Below are positions 36,653 to 47,736 of a stretch of DNA of 62,838 nucleotides, in pieces; the stretch's first letter is position 1, and the number at the start of each line of letters is the position of its first letter. The notes beneath the pieces were generated by a model that was not told the DNA's origin, did not search any database, and saw only the letters and a list, made by a program, of their open reading frames with translations. Source of the DNA: Corallococcus carmarthensis (GTDB taxonomy: Bacteria; Myxococcota; Myxococcia; Myxococcales; Myxococcaceae); the NCBI RefSeq assembly GCF_003611695.1, contig NZ_RAWE01000032.1, forward strand, positions 1-62,838, read 5' to 3'. The position numbers and the translations under genes are program-made.

Positions 36653-37531
36653 TCACGGGCAGCCGGAGCTGACCTCGAGCGCGTCATAGGCCATCCAGCC
36701 GTTGCGGCGGGTGCCCGTGGCGGCGATGACGTAGCCGTAGATGAACTTCATGGTCCCCGACTGCTGGCGGTAGCGCCCGGCGCTGTCCAGCACCCAGAGC
36801 GGGATGTCGATGGAGGGGGCGCCATTGGTCGTCGGGACGTCCAGGCGCTGGAACTTCGTGCCCGCGGGGAAGTGGTCCACCGCCACGCCGCCCAGGCCGA
36901 AGCCCGGCACGTTGAAGGTGAGGTTCGCGGAGCGCAGGCCGTTGGCGCGCACGAGCGGCAGGTAGTCGCCCGCGCGCTCGTTGGACGACGTGGTGTCGTA
37001 GACCACCTTCTTCACTTCGAGCGCGGGGTCGTGCGAGTTGCGCACGGCGTAGCACGCCATCTTGCTCAGCCCGGAGCTCAGCGCGGAGACGTGGCCGACC
37101 TTCTCCTCGAAGGAGGTGCGCCCCAGGATGGCGGACATGGGCAGCCAGCCGGAGCTGGAGTTGGACGTCGACGTCGCGAACGCGTGCAGCTCCCCGGCGA
37201 ACGTGCGCGTCTGGCCGTAGTTGAAGAGGGAGCGCGTCCGGGTGGACGTGCCCACCACGGTGCCGTTGCCGTCGCGGATGGGCACGCCCGTGGTGATTCC
37301 CCACGAGTCGTCGTCATCCGCGTCGTTGGTCTCCACGCGGTTGCCGCCGGAGGGCCGCAGCTTGCAGTTGTACGCGCTCTCCTCGCACACCGTGCCGTTC
37401 ACGCCGGAGAAGGCCGCCTGCCGCGTGGCCGCCAGGTCCTCCGCTGATACCGCGTCACCCTCGAACGCCTCGCCACCACAGGCGACAGAGGCCAACACCA
37501 TCGTGCACAACACCGGCTTCTTGAAGTTCAT
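36653..37531 (-). CDS. Putative lipoprotein of unknown function
   Basis: The 292-residue product has an N-terminal signal ending VLASVACGG, a plausible lipobox. A Thr/Ser/Gly-rich globular region with several cysteines follows, and an acidic stretch (NDADDDDSWG) might bind metal. The C-terminus GWMAYDALEVSSGC is typical of a family of myxobacterial secreted proteins that I know only as uncharacterised. An AT-rich promoter-like region lies upstream at 37532-37570. Confidence 0.6.
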   Translation of the reverse strand: MNFKKPVLCTMVLASVACGGEAFEGDAVSAEDLAATRQAAFSGVNGTVCEESAYNCKLRPSGGNRVETNDADDDDSWGITTGVPIRDGNGTVVGTSTRTRSLFNYGQTRTFAGELHAFATSTSNSSSGWLPMSAILGRTSFEEKVGHVSALSSGLSKMACYAVRNSHDPALEVKKVVYDTTSSNERAGDYLPLVRANGLRSANLTFNVPGFGLGGVAVDHFPAGTKFQRLDVPTTNGAPSIDIPLWVLDSAGRYRQQSGTMKFIYGYVIAATGTRRNGWMAYDALEVSSGCP

Positions 37532-37634
37532 GGTAAAAATGGAAATCTGATTTTACTCGCTTTGTCAAATGACGCGGCTCCGCCATTGCCCGCCAGGCGT
37601 CATGGCCGGATTGCGTCGCGCACGCGCAGTGCGT

Positions 37635-38078
37635 TCAGGGATTGCCGCGGGCTGGAAACGCCATCGCGTGGAGGTGTTCCAGAAGCTGTTGGCGCTGCCA
37701 GGCGCGTTCGCGAGCGGTGGCTTCCGCGGCGCCGGTGGCTTCGGCCGCGCCGTGGGCGGCGGCGGTGGCCGCGTAGGTGGCGGCGTGCGGCGCGTGGGTG
37801 GCGACGTGGGCGGTCGCGGCGGCATGTCCCGCGGCGCGGGCCGCGGCGCATGCGGCGGCGTGCGAGGTGGCATCCCGGGCGGCGGCGTGCGCGGCGAAGG
37901 CGGCGGCGCGTGCTTCGTCCATCGACAGTGCGTCCCGTTGCCAGGCTCGCGCTGCTTCGATGGCCCGGCGGGGACGGTGGTCCTCCGGGAACTGCTGCTC
38001 GAAGTAGGGGAGCACGTGCTCGGCGCAGTCGGCGGCCCAGCGGGCCAGGGACTCGTGGTCGGACCTGTCGAGCTGCAT
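37635..38078 (-). CDS. Imm5-like putative immunity protein
   Basis: The 147-residue helical protein shows the immunity-family pattern: RWAADCAEHVLPYFE, RPRRAIEAARAWQRD, MDEARAAAFAAHAAARDA, then an Ala/His-rich helical run and a closing ERAWQRQQLLEHL. The run with frequent AAxAAA, AGHAAATAHV and ATHA segments is unusual in composition but matches the family. Members neutralise polymorphic toxins. No toxin gene is adjacent. ATG 38078 is preceded by AAGGAG. The neighbouring reading frame is also open but has no such pattern. Confidence 0.65.
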   Translation of the reverse strand: MQLDRSDHESLARWAADCAEHVLPYFEQQFPEDHRPRRAIEAARAWQRDALSMDEARAAAFAAHAAARDATSHAAACAAARAAGHAAATAHVATHAPHAATYAATAAAHGAAEATGAAEATARERAWQRQQLLEHLHAMAFPARGNP

Positions 38079-38205
38079 GCCCCCGCTCCTTCCTGCGTCA
38101 CGCTCCTCGCGGGTTCTCTGTCATTCCTGGCGGACAGGTCAATGCGGGCGCGGGCGCGTCAACGCCATGCGTCCGGGATGGGACTTCCGCTGCCCCCCGC
38201 GAGCC

Positions 38206-40656
38206 CTAACGGGCCCGTGGCACCGGAGCGGCGGGACAGGCGGGCGCGGCCACTGTCAGCGCCTCGTTCATCCCCAGCACGAGCCGCGAGCCCGCGAAGG
38301 TCAGGGAGCGCACGGGGGCCGGCGTCGGGTAGCGGCCGATCTCCGACAGGTCGTCGGCGCGCAACGCCAGCACGCCTGACGGCACCGTGGAGATGGCCAG
38401 GTACGCGACCGCTCCGTCGAAGGCGAGGATGCGCGAGACGTCCACCGGCGCTGACCGCTCCGCCAGGTTGACGTGGGCCCGGGTCTCGATGCGCGTCCCT
38501 GCGCGCTCCAGCAGGTAGACCTCCCGCCCGTTCTCGATGACCAGGCCCCTGCCTCCCGCGAGCGCCATGGCCGTGAATTGATCCGTGCTCCCCGTCAGCT
38601 CGCCAGTGGCCACCCCGCCCTCGCCGGACCACGAGCGCCAGAGCAGCGGCATGCGCGCGGGCTTGTCCGGTGAGACGTAGTGCATCTCCCCCAGCAACAG
38701 TTCGGAACGGTCCCCGTCCACCGCGAGCGCATGGCCCTTGCGCGTGTCCGGCGGCGCCGGATCCACCGTGACGGTCTGCTCGGAGGCCGGCGCGAGGTCC
38801 TGCCCCGCGCAGGCAACGTCCAACGCGAAGCGCCGCAGCTTGAAGCCTCCGGAGGGGATGGGCGCGGCCTGGAAGAGCTGTCCCTTCGCGGAGGCCAGCA
38901 CCGCCGGTCCTCCGGCGAGGCGCACCTGTCCGTCCGGCTCCAGGAGCCCGTCCACCGACGAGCGCAGGCAGCTCATCACCGCCGTGCCCGCCTCCTGGTG
39001 CACGTTGGCTCCGGCCGCGGGCAGGGTCACCAGGTCGCGCGTGGCCGACCCCGGACGCGCGGGCGCGATGCGCAGCCGCTGCGTGTCCGCCGCCAACGTC
39101 GTGCCGCCCGAAAGGACGGCGGGCGCCGCCGGATCGTCCACGCTCACGCGGTGCGAGCCGAAGGGGCCCACCGCGAGAAGGGAGCCATCGGGCGCGGCCT
39201 GGACGCGTTCGAAGGAGCCGTGATGGATGCCCGTGCGGAAGCGCAGGGCGTCCGTGCCCTCCATCGCCACCACGCGCCGCCACGGCTGGAGGACGGCGTG
39301 CCGTCCCCGTCCCGCGAGCTGGAACGGCGAGAGCGTCAGCCCCACCTCCTCGCTCTGGCGCAGGGGCTGCGTGGCCACCACGGACGACACGCCACTGGCG
39401 TTCAGCGCGTGGCGCTCCACGACGTAGGCCCGCGTGGGGCCGGTCAGCCGGACCCACTCCACCAGGAGCGCATCCTGGAGGAGGACGAAGCCCACGGGCC
39501 GCTCCCAGCGGGAGGTCTCCTCCACGGGGAGGAAGGACTTCACCGGCGTGGGCGTCGCGGTGCCGCCCAGGTCGGACTGCCGGTACACCAGGATGCGGCC
39601 CATCTGCCCGTAGCGCAGCAGTTCGTGCGCCACCACGAACGTGCCGTCGCCCTGCGCCTGGAACAAGGACAGGCCTGACAGCAGCGTGGGCTTGAGCACC
39701 GGCTCTTCAGGCTTCGTGATGTCCACCGGCGCCAGCCCGCGCGTCGTGCCCACCCAGAGCGTGTTGCCATCCGGGGACACCGACAGCGAGTTGCAGGTGC
39801 CAGGCAGTTGCAGGTTGTGCGCGTCATCCGCCACCAGGACGTTGCCGGGGTCGATGCGGTAGGGCGTCACCGCGCTGCCGTTGCACAGCCAGAAGTGCGC
39901 GCCCCGTCCCGCGCCCCCGAGGATGCTGTTGCTGCTGGGGTGCAGGGGCAGCCGGGCCAGCGTCGTGAGGCGGTCGCCCTCCAGGCCCAGCAGCTCCAGC
40001 CGCTGCCGGCTCCCGACGACGAGGACGCGGTCCGGGCCCAGGGGCACGAAGAAGGTGAGCATCCGGTCGGACCAGTCCGTGGTGCCGAAGAAGCGGTCCA
40101 CCCGGATGTCCAGGGCCGCATGATCCAGCCGCGTCAGTCCGTCCTCCGTTACACGCACCAGCGACACCGACAGGCCACTGCCGCCCAGCCGGTCGCCAAA
40201 CAGGAGCCGGTCGTCCGACACGAACTCCGCCAGTCCCTCCAGGGGCGCCGTGGAGCGCTCCGCCGGGGACGGGCCATGGCTCCACGCCGTGCCGTACGTC
40301 GTGGGCGCGCTGGTCGTGGGCGAACCCCCGCACACCCCGCTCACGCACTGGTCCTGCGTGGTGCAGGCGTCGCCGTCGTCACACGCGGTGCCATCCGGCG
40401 CGGGCGACACGACACAGCGGCCGGCGTCGTCGCGCTGCTCCACCGTGCACGGGTCGTCGTCCCCGCACGTCCCCGCGTCCTCCGGTGACGTGCCGCCATC
40501 CAGGGGCGGCTGCCCGGCGTCTCCGGTGCCCGCGTCCACGAGGCCCGCATCCGGGTTGCTTGCGTCCGGACGCTCTTCCGGTGGATCGCCCGAGCACGCC
40601 GAGAGCAGGACCGCCAGGACCACGCCCCGGATCGTCGACCACGCGGGAGCCACCAT
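38206..40656 (-). CDS. Large lipoprotein with Asp/Pro-rich linker and beta-propeller domain
   Basis: The 816-residue lipoprotein has lipobox LLSAC. A Pro/Asp/Gly-rich linker (about residues 25-75; PDAGLVDAGTGDAGQPP) is followed by a Cys-rich module (CGDDDPCTVEQ; CDDGDACTTQDQC) found in myxobacterial surface proteins. A long propeller-like region of about 650 residues with blades such as DRVLVVGSRQRLELLGLEGD and SLSVSPDGNTLWVG follows. It is probably an outer-surface receptor or sensor. It forms a same-strand block with the next two genes (gaps of 185 and 83 bp). Confidence 0.75.
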   Translation of the reverse strand: MVAPAWSTIRGVVLAVLLSACSGDPPEERPDASNPDAGLVDAGTGDAGQPPLDGGTSPEDAGTCGDDDPCTVEQRDDAGRCVVSPAPDGTACDDGDACTTQDQCVSGVCGGSPTTSAPTTYGTAWSHGPSPAERSTAPLEGLAEFVSDDRLLFGDRLGGSGLSVSLVRVTEDGLTRLDHAALDIRVDRFFGTTDWSDRMLTFFVPLGPDRVLVVGSRQRLELLGLEGDRLTTLARLPLHPSSNSILGGAGRGAHFWLCNGSAVTPYRIDPGNVLVADDAHNLQLPGTCNSLSVSPDGNTLWVGTTRGLAPVDITKPEEPVLKPTLLSGLSLFQAQGDGTFVVAHELLRYGQMGRILVYRQSDLGGTATPTPVKSFLPVEETSRWERPVGFVLLQDALLVEWVRLTGPTRAYVVERHALNASGVSSVVATQPLRQSEEVGLTLSPFQLAGRGRHAVLQPWRRVVAMEGTDALRFRTGIHHGSFERVQAAPDGSLLAVGPFGSHRVSVDDPAAPAVLSGGTTLAADTQRLRIAPARPGSATRDLVTLPAAGANVHQEAGTAVMSCLRSSVDGLLEPDGQVRLAGGPAVLASAKGQLFQAAPIPSGGFKLRRFALDVACAGQDLAPASEQTVTVDPAPPDTRKGHALAVDGDRSELLLGEMHYVSPDKPARMPLLWRSWSGEGGVATGELTGSTDQFTAMALAGGRGLVIENGREVYLLERAGTRIETRAHVNLAERSAPVDVSRILAFDGAVAYLAISTVPSGVLALRADDLSEIGRYPTPAPVRSLTFAGSRLVLGMNEALTVAAPACPAAPVPRAR

Positions 40657-40791
40657 GCACGCACCATCCCGGGCCCGAAGCCCTGCTCCCTCCAGAATGA
40701 ACCCGTCCGTCCGGGCGGGAGCGCGGGTCCCCAGGCAACCAGCAGGGACCGTCCACGGACGGCATGTCTTGAAGCCCTTGCACGCGCGAGC

Positions 40792-40823
40792 GGCCGGGCA
40801 CGGGAGGTTCCCCGCGCCCGGCC
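40792..40823 (-). terminator. GC-rich hairpin after the VWA-dockerin gene
   Basis: GGCCGGGC and GCCCGGCC pair over 8 bp, 18 bp beyond the stop of the minus-strand VWA gene. An inner GGGA/TCCC pairing extends the structure. No T-tract follows. A weak terminator or stem in the 185-bp gap before the next lipoprotein gene is likely. Confidence 0.5.
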
Positions 40824-40841
40824 GTGCACGGCGAGGAATGA

Positions 40842-41864
40842 CTACTCGCGCAGCGTGGTGCAGCCGCGGCCGAAGTTGTTCAGCACGGTCTGGTAGTCAC
40901 CGGTGTCCACGGTGCCGTTGCGGTTGAAGTCGGAGCCCGTGCCCGTGGGGACCTTCGTGCCGTACTCGGCCAGCACCTTCGTGCGGTCCGCCACGTTCAC
41001 GCAGCCATCCAGGTTCGCGTCACCCGGGAGCGGCGTGGCCTGGGCAGGCGGCGTCTTCTGGGTGATGGAGGCGTAGCGGCCGTGGGTGGCCTGCGCCAGG
41101 CCGTTGAAGAAGGGCACCTCGGCGGCGGCGCTGGCGCCGACCTGGTAGGGCCCCATCACGGTCTTCGCCGCGTCGTCCGGTTCGCGCGCCTGGGCTTCGC
41201 CCTGGAGGGGGACGTAGTCCTCGAAGAGGAAGTCGATGTCCGCGATGAGCGTGAGGCCCGGCGGGTAGGGGGCCGGGAAGATGCCGCAGGGGCCCGCGGA
41301 GGTGGCGCTGCCCGTGCACGCCTTGTTGCGGACCTTCTCCTGCCAGCTGCCCACGGTCAGGTTGGGCCATACGCCCGCGCTCCAGGGGCCGTAGCACTGG
41401 TCCAGGCTGGCGGTGGCATTCTCGTCGCCGTCCGTCACCAGGTAGATGCGCTTGGTGTGGAGCTGGTTGGGCAGGTAGTTGATGAGCGCGTCCACCGCGG
41501 CGCACACGGAGCCGGCCAGCGGCGTGTTGCCGCCCAGGGTCACCGCGTTGACGGCGGCGCTGATCTGCGCCGGAGTCTTGTTGTCCGCGAAGCTGAAGAC
41601 CTGCGTGGGCCCGGCGTTCTCGAAGGTCCAGAACGCGTACTTCGTCGTCACGCTGGGGATGATCTGCAGATAGCCGTCGATGCGCGCCTTGGCCACCTGC
41701 AGGCGCGTGAGGCCGGGAACGGACGTGGAGCCCATGCTGCCCGTGCGGTCCAACAGGATGAGGACGTGCTCGTCGGCCATCGCCGCGCTGGAGCACAGCC
41801 CCCCCACGCACGCGAGCGCCACGGCGGCCTGGGACAGGGAACGACGCTTCAATTCAAGACGCAT
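40842..41864 (-). CDS. Exported VWA protein with dockerin-like repeats
   Basis: The 340-residue protein has a signal sequence (SQAAVALACVGGLCSSAAMA). A VWA domain with metal motif DRTGSM (D39) follows. The C-terminal pair of type I dockerin-like repeats reads GDANLDGCVNVADRT and FNRNGTVDTGDYQTVLNNFGRGC. Each dockerin repeat binds calcium in an F-hand loop. Dockerins normally dock on cohesins, yet no cohesin is visible here. The next upstream gene, a protease, ends in a similar dockerin (last residues NYGKGC versus NFGRGC), so the two may be assembled on the same partner. Confidence 0.8.
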   Translation of the reverse strand: MRLELKRRSLSQAAVALACVGGLCSSAAMADEHVLILLDRTGSMGSTSVPGLTRLQVAKARIDGYLQIIPSVTTKYAFWTFENAGPTQVFSFADNKTPAQISAAVNAVTLGGNTPLAGSVCAAVDALINYLPNQLHTKRIYLVTDGDENATASLDQCYGPWSAGVWPNLTVGSWQEKVRNKACTGSATSAGPCGIFPAPYPPGLTLIADIDFLFEDYVPLQGEAQAREPDDAAKTVMGPYQVGASAAAEVPFFNGLAQATHGRYASITQKTPPAQATPLPGDANLDGCVNVADRTKVLAEYGTKVPTGTGSDFNRNGTVDTGDYQTVLNNFGRGCTTLRE

Positions 41865-41947
41865 GGAACGACCTCCTGGGAGTCAGGGGAAATGAACGAC
41901 CTTGCGGCGGTGAAGCGGGAAGCACTGCGAGCGAAGCGGGCGGGGCC

Positions 41948-44428
41948 CTACGGGCAGCCCTTGCCGTAGTTCTGGAGGACGAGGTTGCGGTCGAAGACGT
42001 CGATGCGTCCGCTGCCATCCAGGTCGTACGCGGGGTTGCCGGGCGGCACGGTCTGACCGAAGGAGGCGTTGATGAGGTTCAGGTCCTCGTCGTTGATGCA
42101 GCCGTTGCCGGACACGTCCCCCACCAGGATGACGCCGCCGTTCACGACGAGGCCGTAGTCCGCGTCCACCGCGGCCGTCTCCAGGTGGTTGTCCTGGACC
42201 ACCTCGTCGCCCAGCACCTCCACCTTCCACAGGCCCGCGGCCGGGTTCTGGAGGAAGACGTTCTCCACCGTGTCCACCTTGTTGGACGTGCCGCCGGAGG
42301 TGGAGGTGTTGCCCGCGGTGAGGCCGTTGTTGCCCCAGTAGACGGTTCCGTCGGGCGCCGTCACGCGCAGGGACAAGTCGTTGATGCGCGCCTGGGCCGC
42401 GCCCACGGTGCCCATGGGGTCCGTGTAGGCCAGGGTGACGTTGAGCTCCGTCTGGCCGGTGGCGACCTTCACGCTGTAGGCCTTGATGCCCAGCGGGCCC
42501 ACGACGTCCGTCTCGTCGATGATGCTGGTGACGGGGGCGCGGTCCAGCAGGCGCTTCACGTCGGACGTGCCCCAGCCCTGCTTGAAGCGGTCGATGTCCG
42601 CGTTGGCGCCGCCCGCGAGCCAGTTGTAGCGGTACGCGTGGTTGATCATCAGCGCCTTGGCGGTGGCCATCTGCGGGCGGCTGGCGAAGACGTCCGCCTT
42701 GGTGCCATGGCCGGACCACACGCCCTGGTGCCACATCTGGAACAGCAGGCCGAAGTGGCCCGCCGTCTGCGGCGTGGCGGAGCTGGTGCCGCCGAACTCC
42801 GTGTAGGCGGAGTCGCTGGTGCCGTGCGCGGAGTGGATGGAGTCGTAGAAGAACGACAGGTCCGGCTTGATGCGGCCGTCCGCCGCCGGCCCGATGCTGC
42901 CGCTGAAACCCCAGCGGTCATCCGCGCGCGACAGGGTGTTGAGGTGCTGGAAGGCCCCCACGGAGACGATGTTCTTCGCCCAGGCCTGCGGGCGGGACTG
43001 CCGGCTGCCCGCGTTGCTCTGGGATTGGGTGCTGAGGATGGGGCTCTTGAAGAGGTAGTCATCCACTTCCGCGGAGAGGGTCGTGTACGACGTCGTCAGC
43101 GTGCTGCCCACGCTGGAGGTCTGGAACACGGCGCGGTAGGGGCCCGCCGGATCGGTGAGCTCCTGGTTCGCGGTGTAGCGGGACTTGGTGCCGCCGAACT
43201 GGGTGGACTCGCTGTAGAGGTAGAAGATGCCCTGGCCGCTGGGGATCATCCCGCGCGCTGCGGGGTCCACGCCTTGCGCGAAGTTGTTGCTGTAGCAGCT
43301 GGTGCCGTGGAGCGACCCCGACGACGTGCCCGTGCTGTGGATGATGGGGGCGGTGGGCCATTCCCGGTGCGTGGTGCGCAGCTCCGTGTCGAAGACCTCT
43401 CCGCGCACGCCCTGGCCGGTCCACCCCTTGAGGGACTGGAGCGCGTTGGCGCCGCCCAGCTCGCGGACGATGTCCATGTCCACCTCGCCGGGGCCACCCC
43501 AGCGGTCGATGAACTGCACCTCGTTCGCGCGCACCACCCGCGCGAGCTGGTCCTGCGTGAGCGTCGCTTCGATGCGCAAACCGCCCGGCTCCACCAGGTC
43601 CACGGTGCCGCCCAGGGCGCGCACGCGCTGGGCCAGGGCCTCCTGCCGCGCCGCGCCCCGCTCGCCGAGCATCAGCGAGTAGCGCTGCGCGTCCGGCAGC
43701 CGGGCGGAGCGGCCCAGCAGGGCGTCCCGCAGCTCGCGCTCCAGGCGGTACTCGGGATGGTAGGGCCCCACCCAGCGCACGTAGGGCAGCTCCGCCACGC
43801 GCTTGTGGGTGTCGCCGTCCATCTCCACGACGAAGGTGTGGTCGGTGAGGAAGCGCAGCACCTTGCCGCCTTCCCGTTCGATGGCGTCGCGGAAGGAGGG
43901 CAGGGGCGTGCCCAGGAACTGCACCAGGTGCAGCGTGTTGCCCGCGTCCGCGGCGAGCAGGTTGCCGGTCAGGGACGGGCCGCCCTGGAGTGGATCAAAC
44001 GGGGCTTCCGCCAGCCGCACCACGTACTCGGTGTCGCGCACGCGGCCGAGCAGTTCCGTGCCGCCGCGCGTGTAGGCCATGAAGTCCCTACGCGTGCCGT
44101 CCGGCTGCTGCTCCTTCCAGACGTGGAGCTGGAGGCCCGGCTCCGGCGCGGTGACGGTGCGCAGCGAGGACACGGGGCGCTGGGTGCGGTGGAAGACGAA
44201 GCCGGCGGCGGTGACGAGCGAGGACACGCGGCTTCCGGGCGTCACGCCCTGGGTCTTGTCCACGACGAGCTTCGCGGGTGACGCGTCCGGGGTGCGTGAA
44301 GTGGGAGGGGGTCCCCGGGAGGGAGGCGCCGCCAGGGCGCCCGTGGGAAGTGTCAGGGTGCAGCCCAGCGCAAAGGCAGACAGACGGCGCCAGGACGGCA
44401 CTCGCCGGGACAATGATGATTCTTGCAT
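41948..44428 (-). CDS. S8-type serine protease with C-terminal dockerin-like repeats
   Basis: The 826-residue exported protein has a signal peptide ending LPTGALAA and a long N-terminal propeptide region. The subtilase domain has catalytic pieces VFDTELRTTH (Asp), LHGTSCYSN (His) and FGGTSSATPQTAGHF (Ser). A beta-sandwich domain (NVTLAYTDPMG) and dockerin-like repeats (GDVSGNGCINDEDLN, YDLDGSGRIDVFDRN, ending YGKGC) follow. This is the C5a-peptidase/cucumisin-like architecture with a divergent His motif; activity is probable but not proved. ATG 44428 has AAGGAG seven bases upstream. It sits 83 bp upstream of the VWA-dockerin gene. Confidence 0.85.
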   Translation of the reverse strand: MQESSLSRRVPSWRRLSAFALGCTLTLPTGALAAPPSRGPPPTSRTPDASPAKLVVDKTQGVTPGSRVSSLVTAAGFVFHRTQRPVSSLRTVTAPEPGLQLHVWKEQQPDGTRRDFMAYTRGGTELLGRVRDTEYVVRLAEAPFDPLQGGPSLTGNLLAADAGNTLHLVQFLGTPLPSFRDAIEREGGKVLRFLTDHTFVVEMDGDTHKRVAELPYVRWVGPYHPEYRLERELRDALLGRSARLPDAQRYSLMLGERGAARQEALAQRVRALGGTVDLVEPGGLRIEATLTQDQLARVVRANEVQFIDRWGGPGEVDMDIVRELGGANALQSLKGWTGQGVRGEVFDTELRTTHREWPTAPIIHSTGTSSGSLHGTSCYSNNFAQGVDPAARGMIPSGQGIFYLYSESTQFGGTKSRYTANQELTDPAGPYRAVFQTSSVGSTLTTSYTTLSAEVDDYLFKSPILSTQSQSNAGSRQSRPQAWAKNIVSVGAFQHLNTLSRADDRWGFSGSIGPAADGRIKPDLSFFYDSIHSAHGTSDSAYTEFGGTSSATPQTAGHFGLLFQMWHQGVWSGHGTKADVFASRPQMATAKALMINHAYRYNWLAGGANADIDRFKQGWGTSDVKRLLDRAPVTSIIDETDVVGPLGIKAYSVKVATGQTELNVTLAYTDPMGTVGAAQARINDLSLRVTAPDGTVYWGNNGLTAGNTSTSGGTSNKVDTVENVFLQNPAAGLWKVEVLGDEVVQDNHLETAAVDADYGLVVNGGVILVGDVSGNGCINDEDLNLINASFGQTVPPGNPAYDLDGSGRIDVFDRNLVLQNYGKGCP

Positions 44429-44830
44429 GTCGGTGCTCCTTCAAAGGGCTCGGTGCTCGCACGCGTCCGCTGACGACGCGCTCCCCGCCGCACTACGACT
44501 TTCGGCTCTGCCCGGGAGCCCTCTCAGAGGGGCTCCAGGGACATGGCCACGACCATCTGATGAAAGACGTTCGAGTCGATGAAGGTCTGTAATATTTGTA
44601 AATCTGACCTTTGATGAATGTCAATGGATCGACTGGTTTTCCATTGATGACGTGAATTTGCGGGGCAGGCGTCTGGTTTTATTCGCGCTGCTACGGGGAA
44701 GCCACGAGGCCGTCACCGTTGACATGGTTCACGGAGGTGTCGTTACGCTCCTGCCATGTTTTTGTTCGAGGCTCGCTTGCCCTTTCCCGCGGGCAGCCTC
44801 GCCATACCCTGCCGCCGGAGCCGTGAGCCT
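44429..44830. other. Gene-free stretch with AT-rich promoter-like region and inverted repeat
   Basis: About 400 bp without a gene separates the NtrC-type regulator (stop at 44831) from the S8-dockerin start at 44428. It is AT-rich between 44585 and 44690, unlike its surroundings. An inverted repeat, TCAATGGA (44621-44628) and TCCATTGA (44640-44647), is a candidate protein site upstream of the protease gene. No recognisable sigma-54 promoter was found. Confidence 0.45.
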
Positions 44831-46197
<1,367 letters not shown>

Positions 46198-46201
<4 letters not shown>

Positions 46202-47547
46202 GGCAGGGCCTCCTTTCGCGGCGCTTCGACCGGCGGAGGCGCGGGCGGCAGGAGCAGCTCCGCCACACAGCCTCCGCCCTCGCGGGCGCGCAGGCTCAAC
46301 TCACCGCCGTGCTGGCGCATCAGCGCTCGCGACAGCGCCAGTCCCAGACCGGAGCCATGGGGCTTCGTGGTGATGCCCGGCTCGAAGACGCGCTCCTTCA
46401 CCTCGGCCGCGAGCCCGGGTCCCCGGTCGCGCACCTCCACGCGGCCTCCGCCTCCCGGCGTCATCCAGGACTGGAGCTCCACCGTCGTGCCTCTTGGTGC
46501 GGCGTCCAGCGCGTTCTGCACCACGTCGATCATCACCTGCCGCACCTTGCGCGCGTCGCACCACGCATCCACCGGCGGCCCCTCCGCGACCTTCAGCCCC
46601 ACGCCCCGTTCTCCCGCCATGCCTTCGTGCAGCTCCGCCACCTGCCGGCACAGGCCGTCCAGGGGCACATGTGCTTCGTTGAGCGGGAGCAGCGGCCGGG
46701 AGAAGTTGAGGAACCCTTCGAGGATCTCCTGCATCCGGTCCACCTCCCGGCGCAGCACCGCCATCCGCTCCGCGGGCCGGCCCTCCACCTCGCGCGCGAT
46801 CATCGCGGCCAATCCCTTCACGCTCGCGAGCGGGTTCTTCAACTCGTGGGCAATCTCTCCGGACAGCGTGGTGAGCGAGCGCACCCGTTCCTCGTGCGCC
46901 TTCAGCGTTTCATCCCGCGCATCCAGCGCCGTGCGCACCATGCCCCGGTACGTGCGCCGCAGCGTCGTGCCGATGAAGTTCGCCCACACCACGAGGACCG
47001 CCGTCACCGTGAGCATCGTCAGGAGCAGCGCATCGCTGTGTCCCGCGCGACGGCCGCCGCCAAAGAGCGCGGGCACCAGGTCCTCCACCGCGCCCGTGAA
47101 GGTCGCCGCCGCCTGCACGCCCAGCAGCGCGAGCAGGTAGCCCACCCACCTCCGGGACCGCGCGGGCGGGAAGAGGATCGCCGTGGCGAAGGCCACCGGC
47201 AGCACCAGGGGAATGAGCGGACTCTCCAGCCCTCCCAGCGACAGGTTCACCACCGTGAACAGGGGGAACGCCACCAGCGGCAAGGCCGTGCCCTGCTCGT
47301 ACGACAACACCGGCTGACGCCGCCACGACAGGGCGACCCCCAACCCCACCAGCACCAGCCCCAACGCCAGCGCCACGCACCACGGGCGCCACGCAGACGT
47401 GTCACCCATCAGCCCCAGTGACACCATCACCACCGGGAGGGGGCTCAGGAACAACAGCACCTTCGTCACCTGCCGGAACATCCGCGAGAACGCCTCGCGC
47501 TGGACCTGTTCGACTCCGGCGGCCGTGGGCTGGGGTAGGGAAGGCAA
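46198..47547 (-). CDS. Polytopic sensor histidine kinase, partner of the NtrC-type regulator
   Basis: The 449-residue kinase has about six membrane helices (residues 28-195), no large periplasmic domain, a HisKA domain with H234 in LSGEIAHELKNPLASV, and a HATPase domain (VVQNALDAAP, DRGPGLA, GSGLGLALS). With so little outside the membrane it probably senses a membrane-borne or internal signal. It overlaps the regulator gene by 4 bp. The upstream 300-bp gap carries repeat copy A. Confidence 0.92.
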
Positions 47548-47634
47548 GGCGCGTCCTCCTGGACCGTGGGCGCTACCCTATGCCCAAGCAAGCCGGATGC
47601 CCCAGCCCGTGTGCCCTGGGGCCGCGCCCGCTTT

Positions 47635-47736
47635 GCCCCTTCCTGTTCGGCGGCCCGGCGACCGGCGCCGGAAATCCGAACAGGTGATGGCCCTGTGCCC
47701 CCGGGGGGCTCCCCTCGCGCTCCGTGCTGGCACGCC
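47635..47736 (-). repeat. Structured intergenic repeat, copy A
   Basis: About 100 bp are nearly the same as 49739-49837 and in the same orientation. CCTGTTCGG (47642-47650) and CCGAACAGG (47676-47684) form a perfect 9-bp stem around a GGCCCGGCG-rich interior. A second hairpin (GCCCCC/GGGGGC near 47697-47709) follows. It occupies the 302-bp gap between the kinase start and the metzincin gene stop. I see nothing else coding there. Confidence 0.8.

Noticed and set aside
37565..38101. Second open frame over the Imm5-like gene
   Set aside because: Pro/Thr/Ser-rich shadow without the immunity pattern; the chosen frame matches the family and has a ribosome site.
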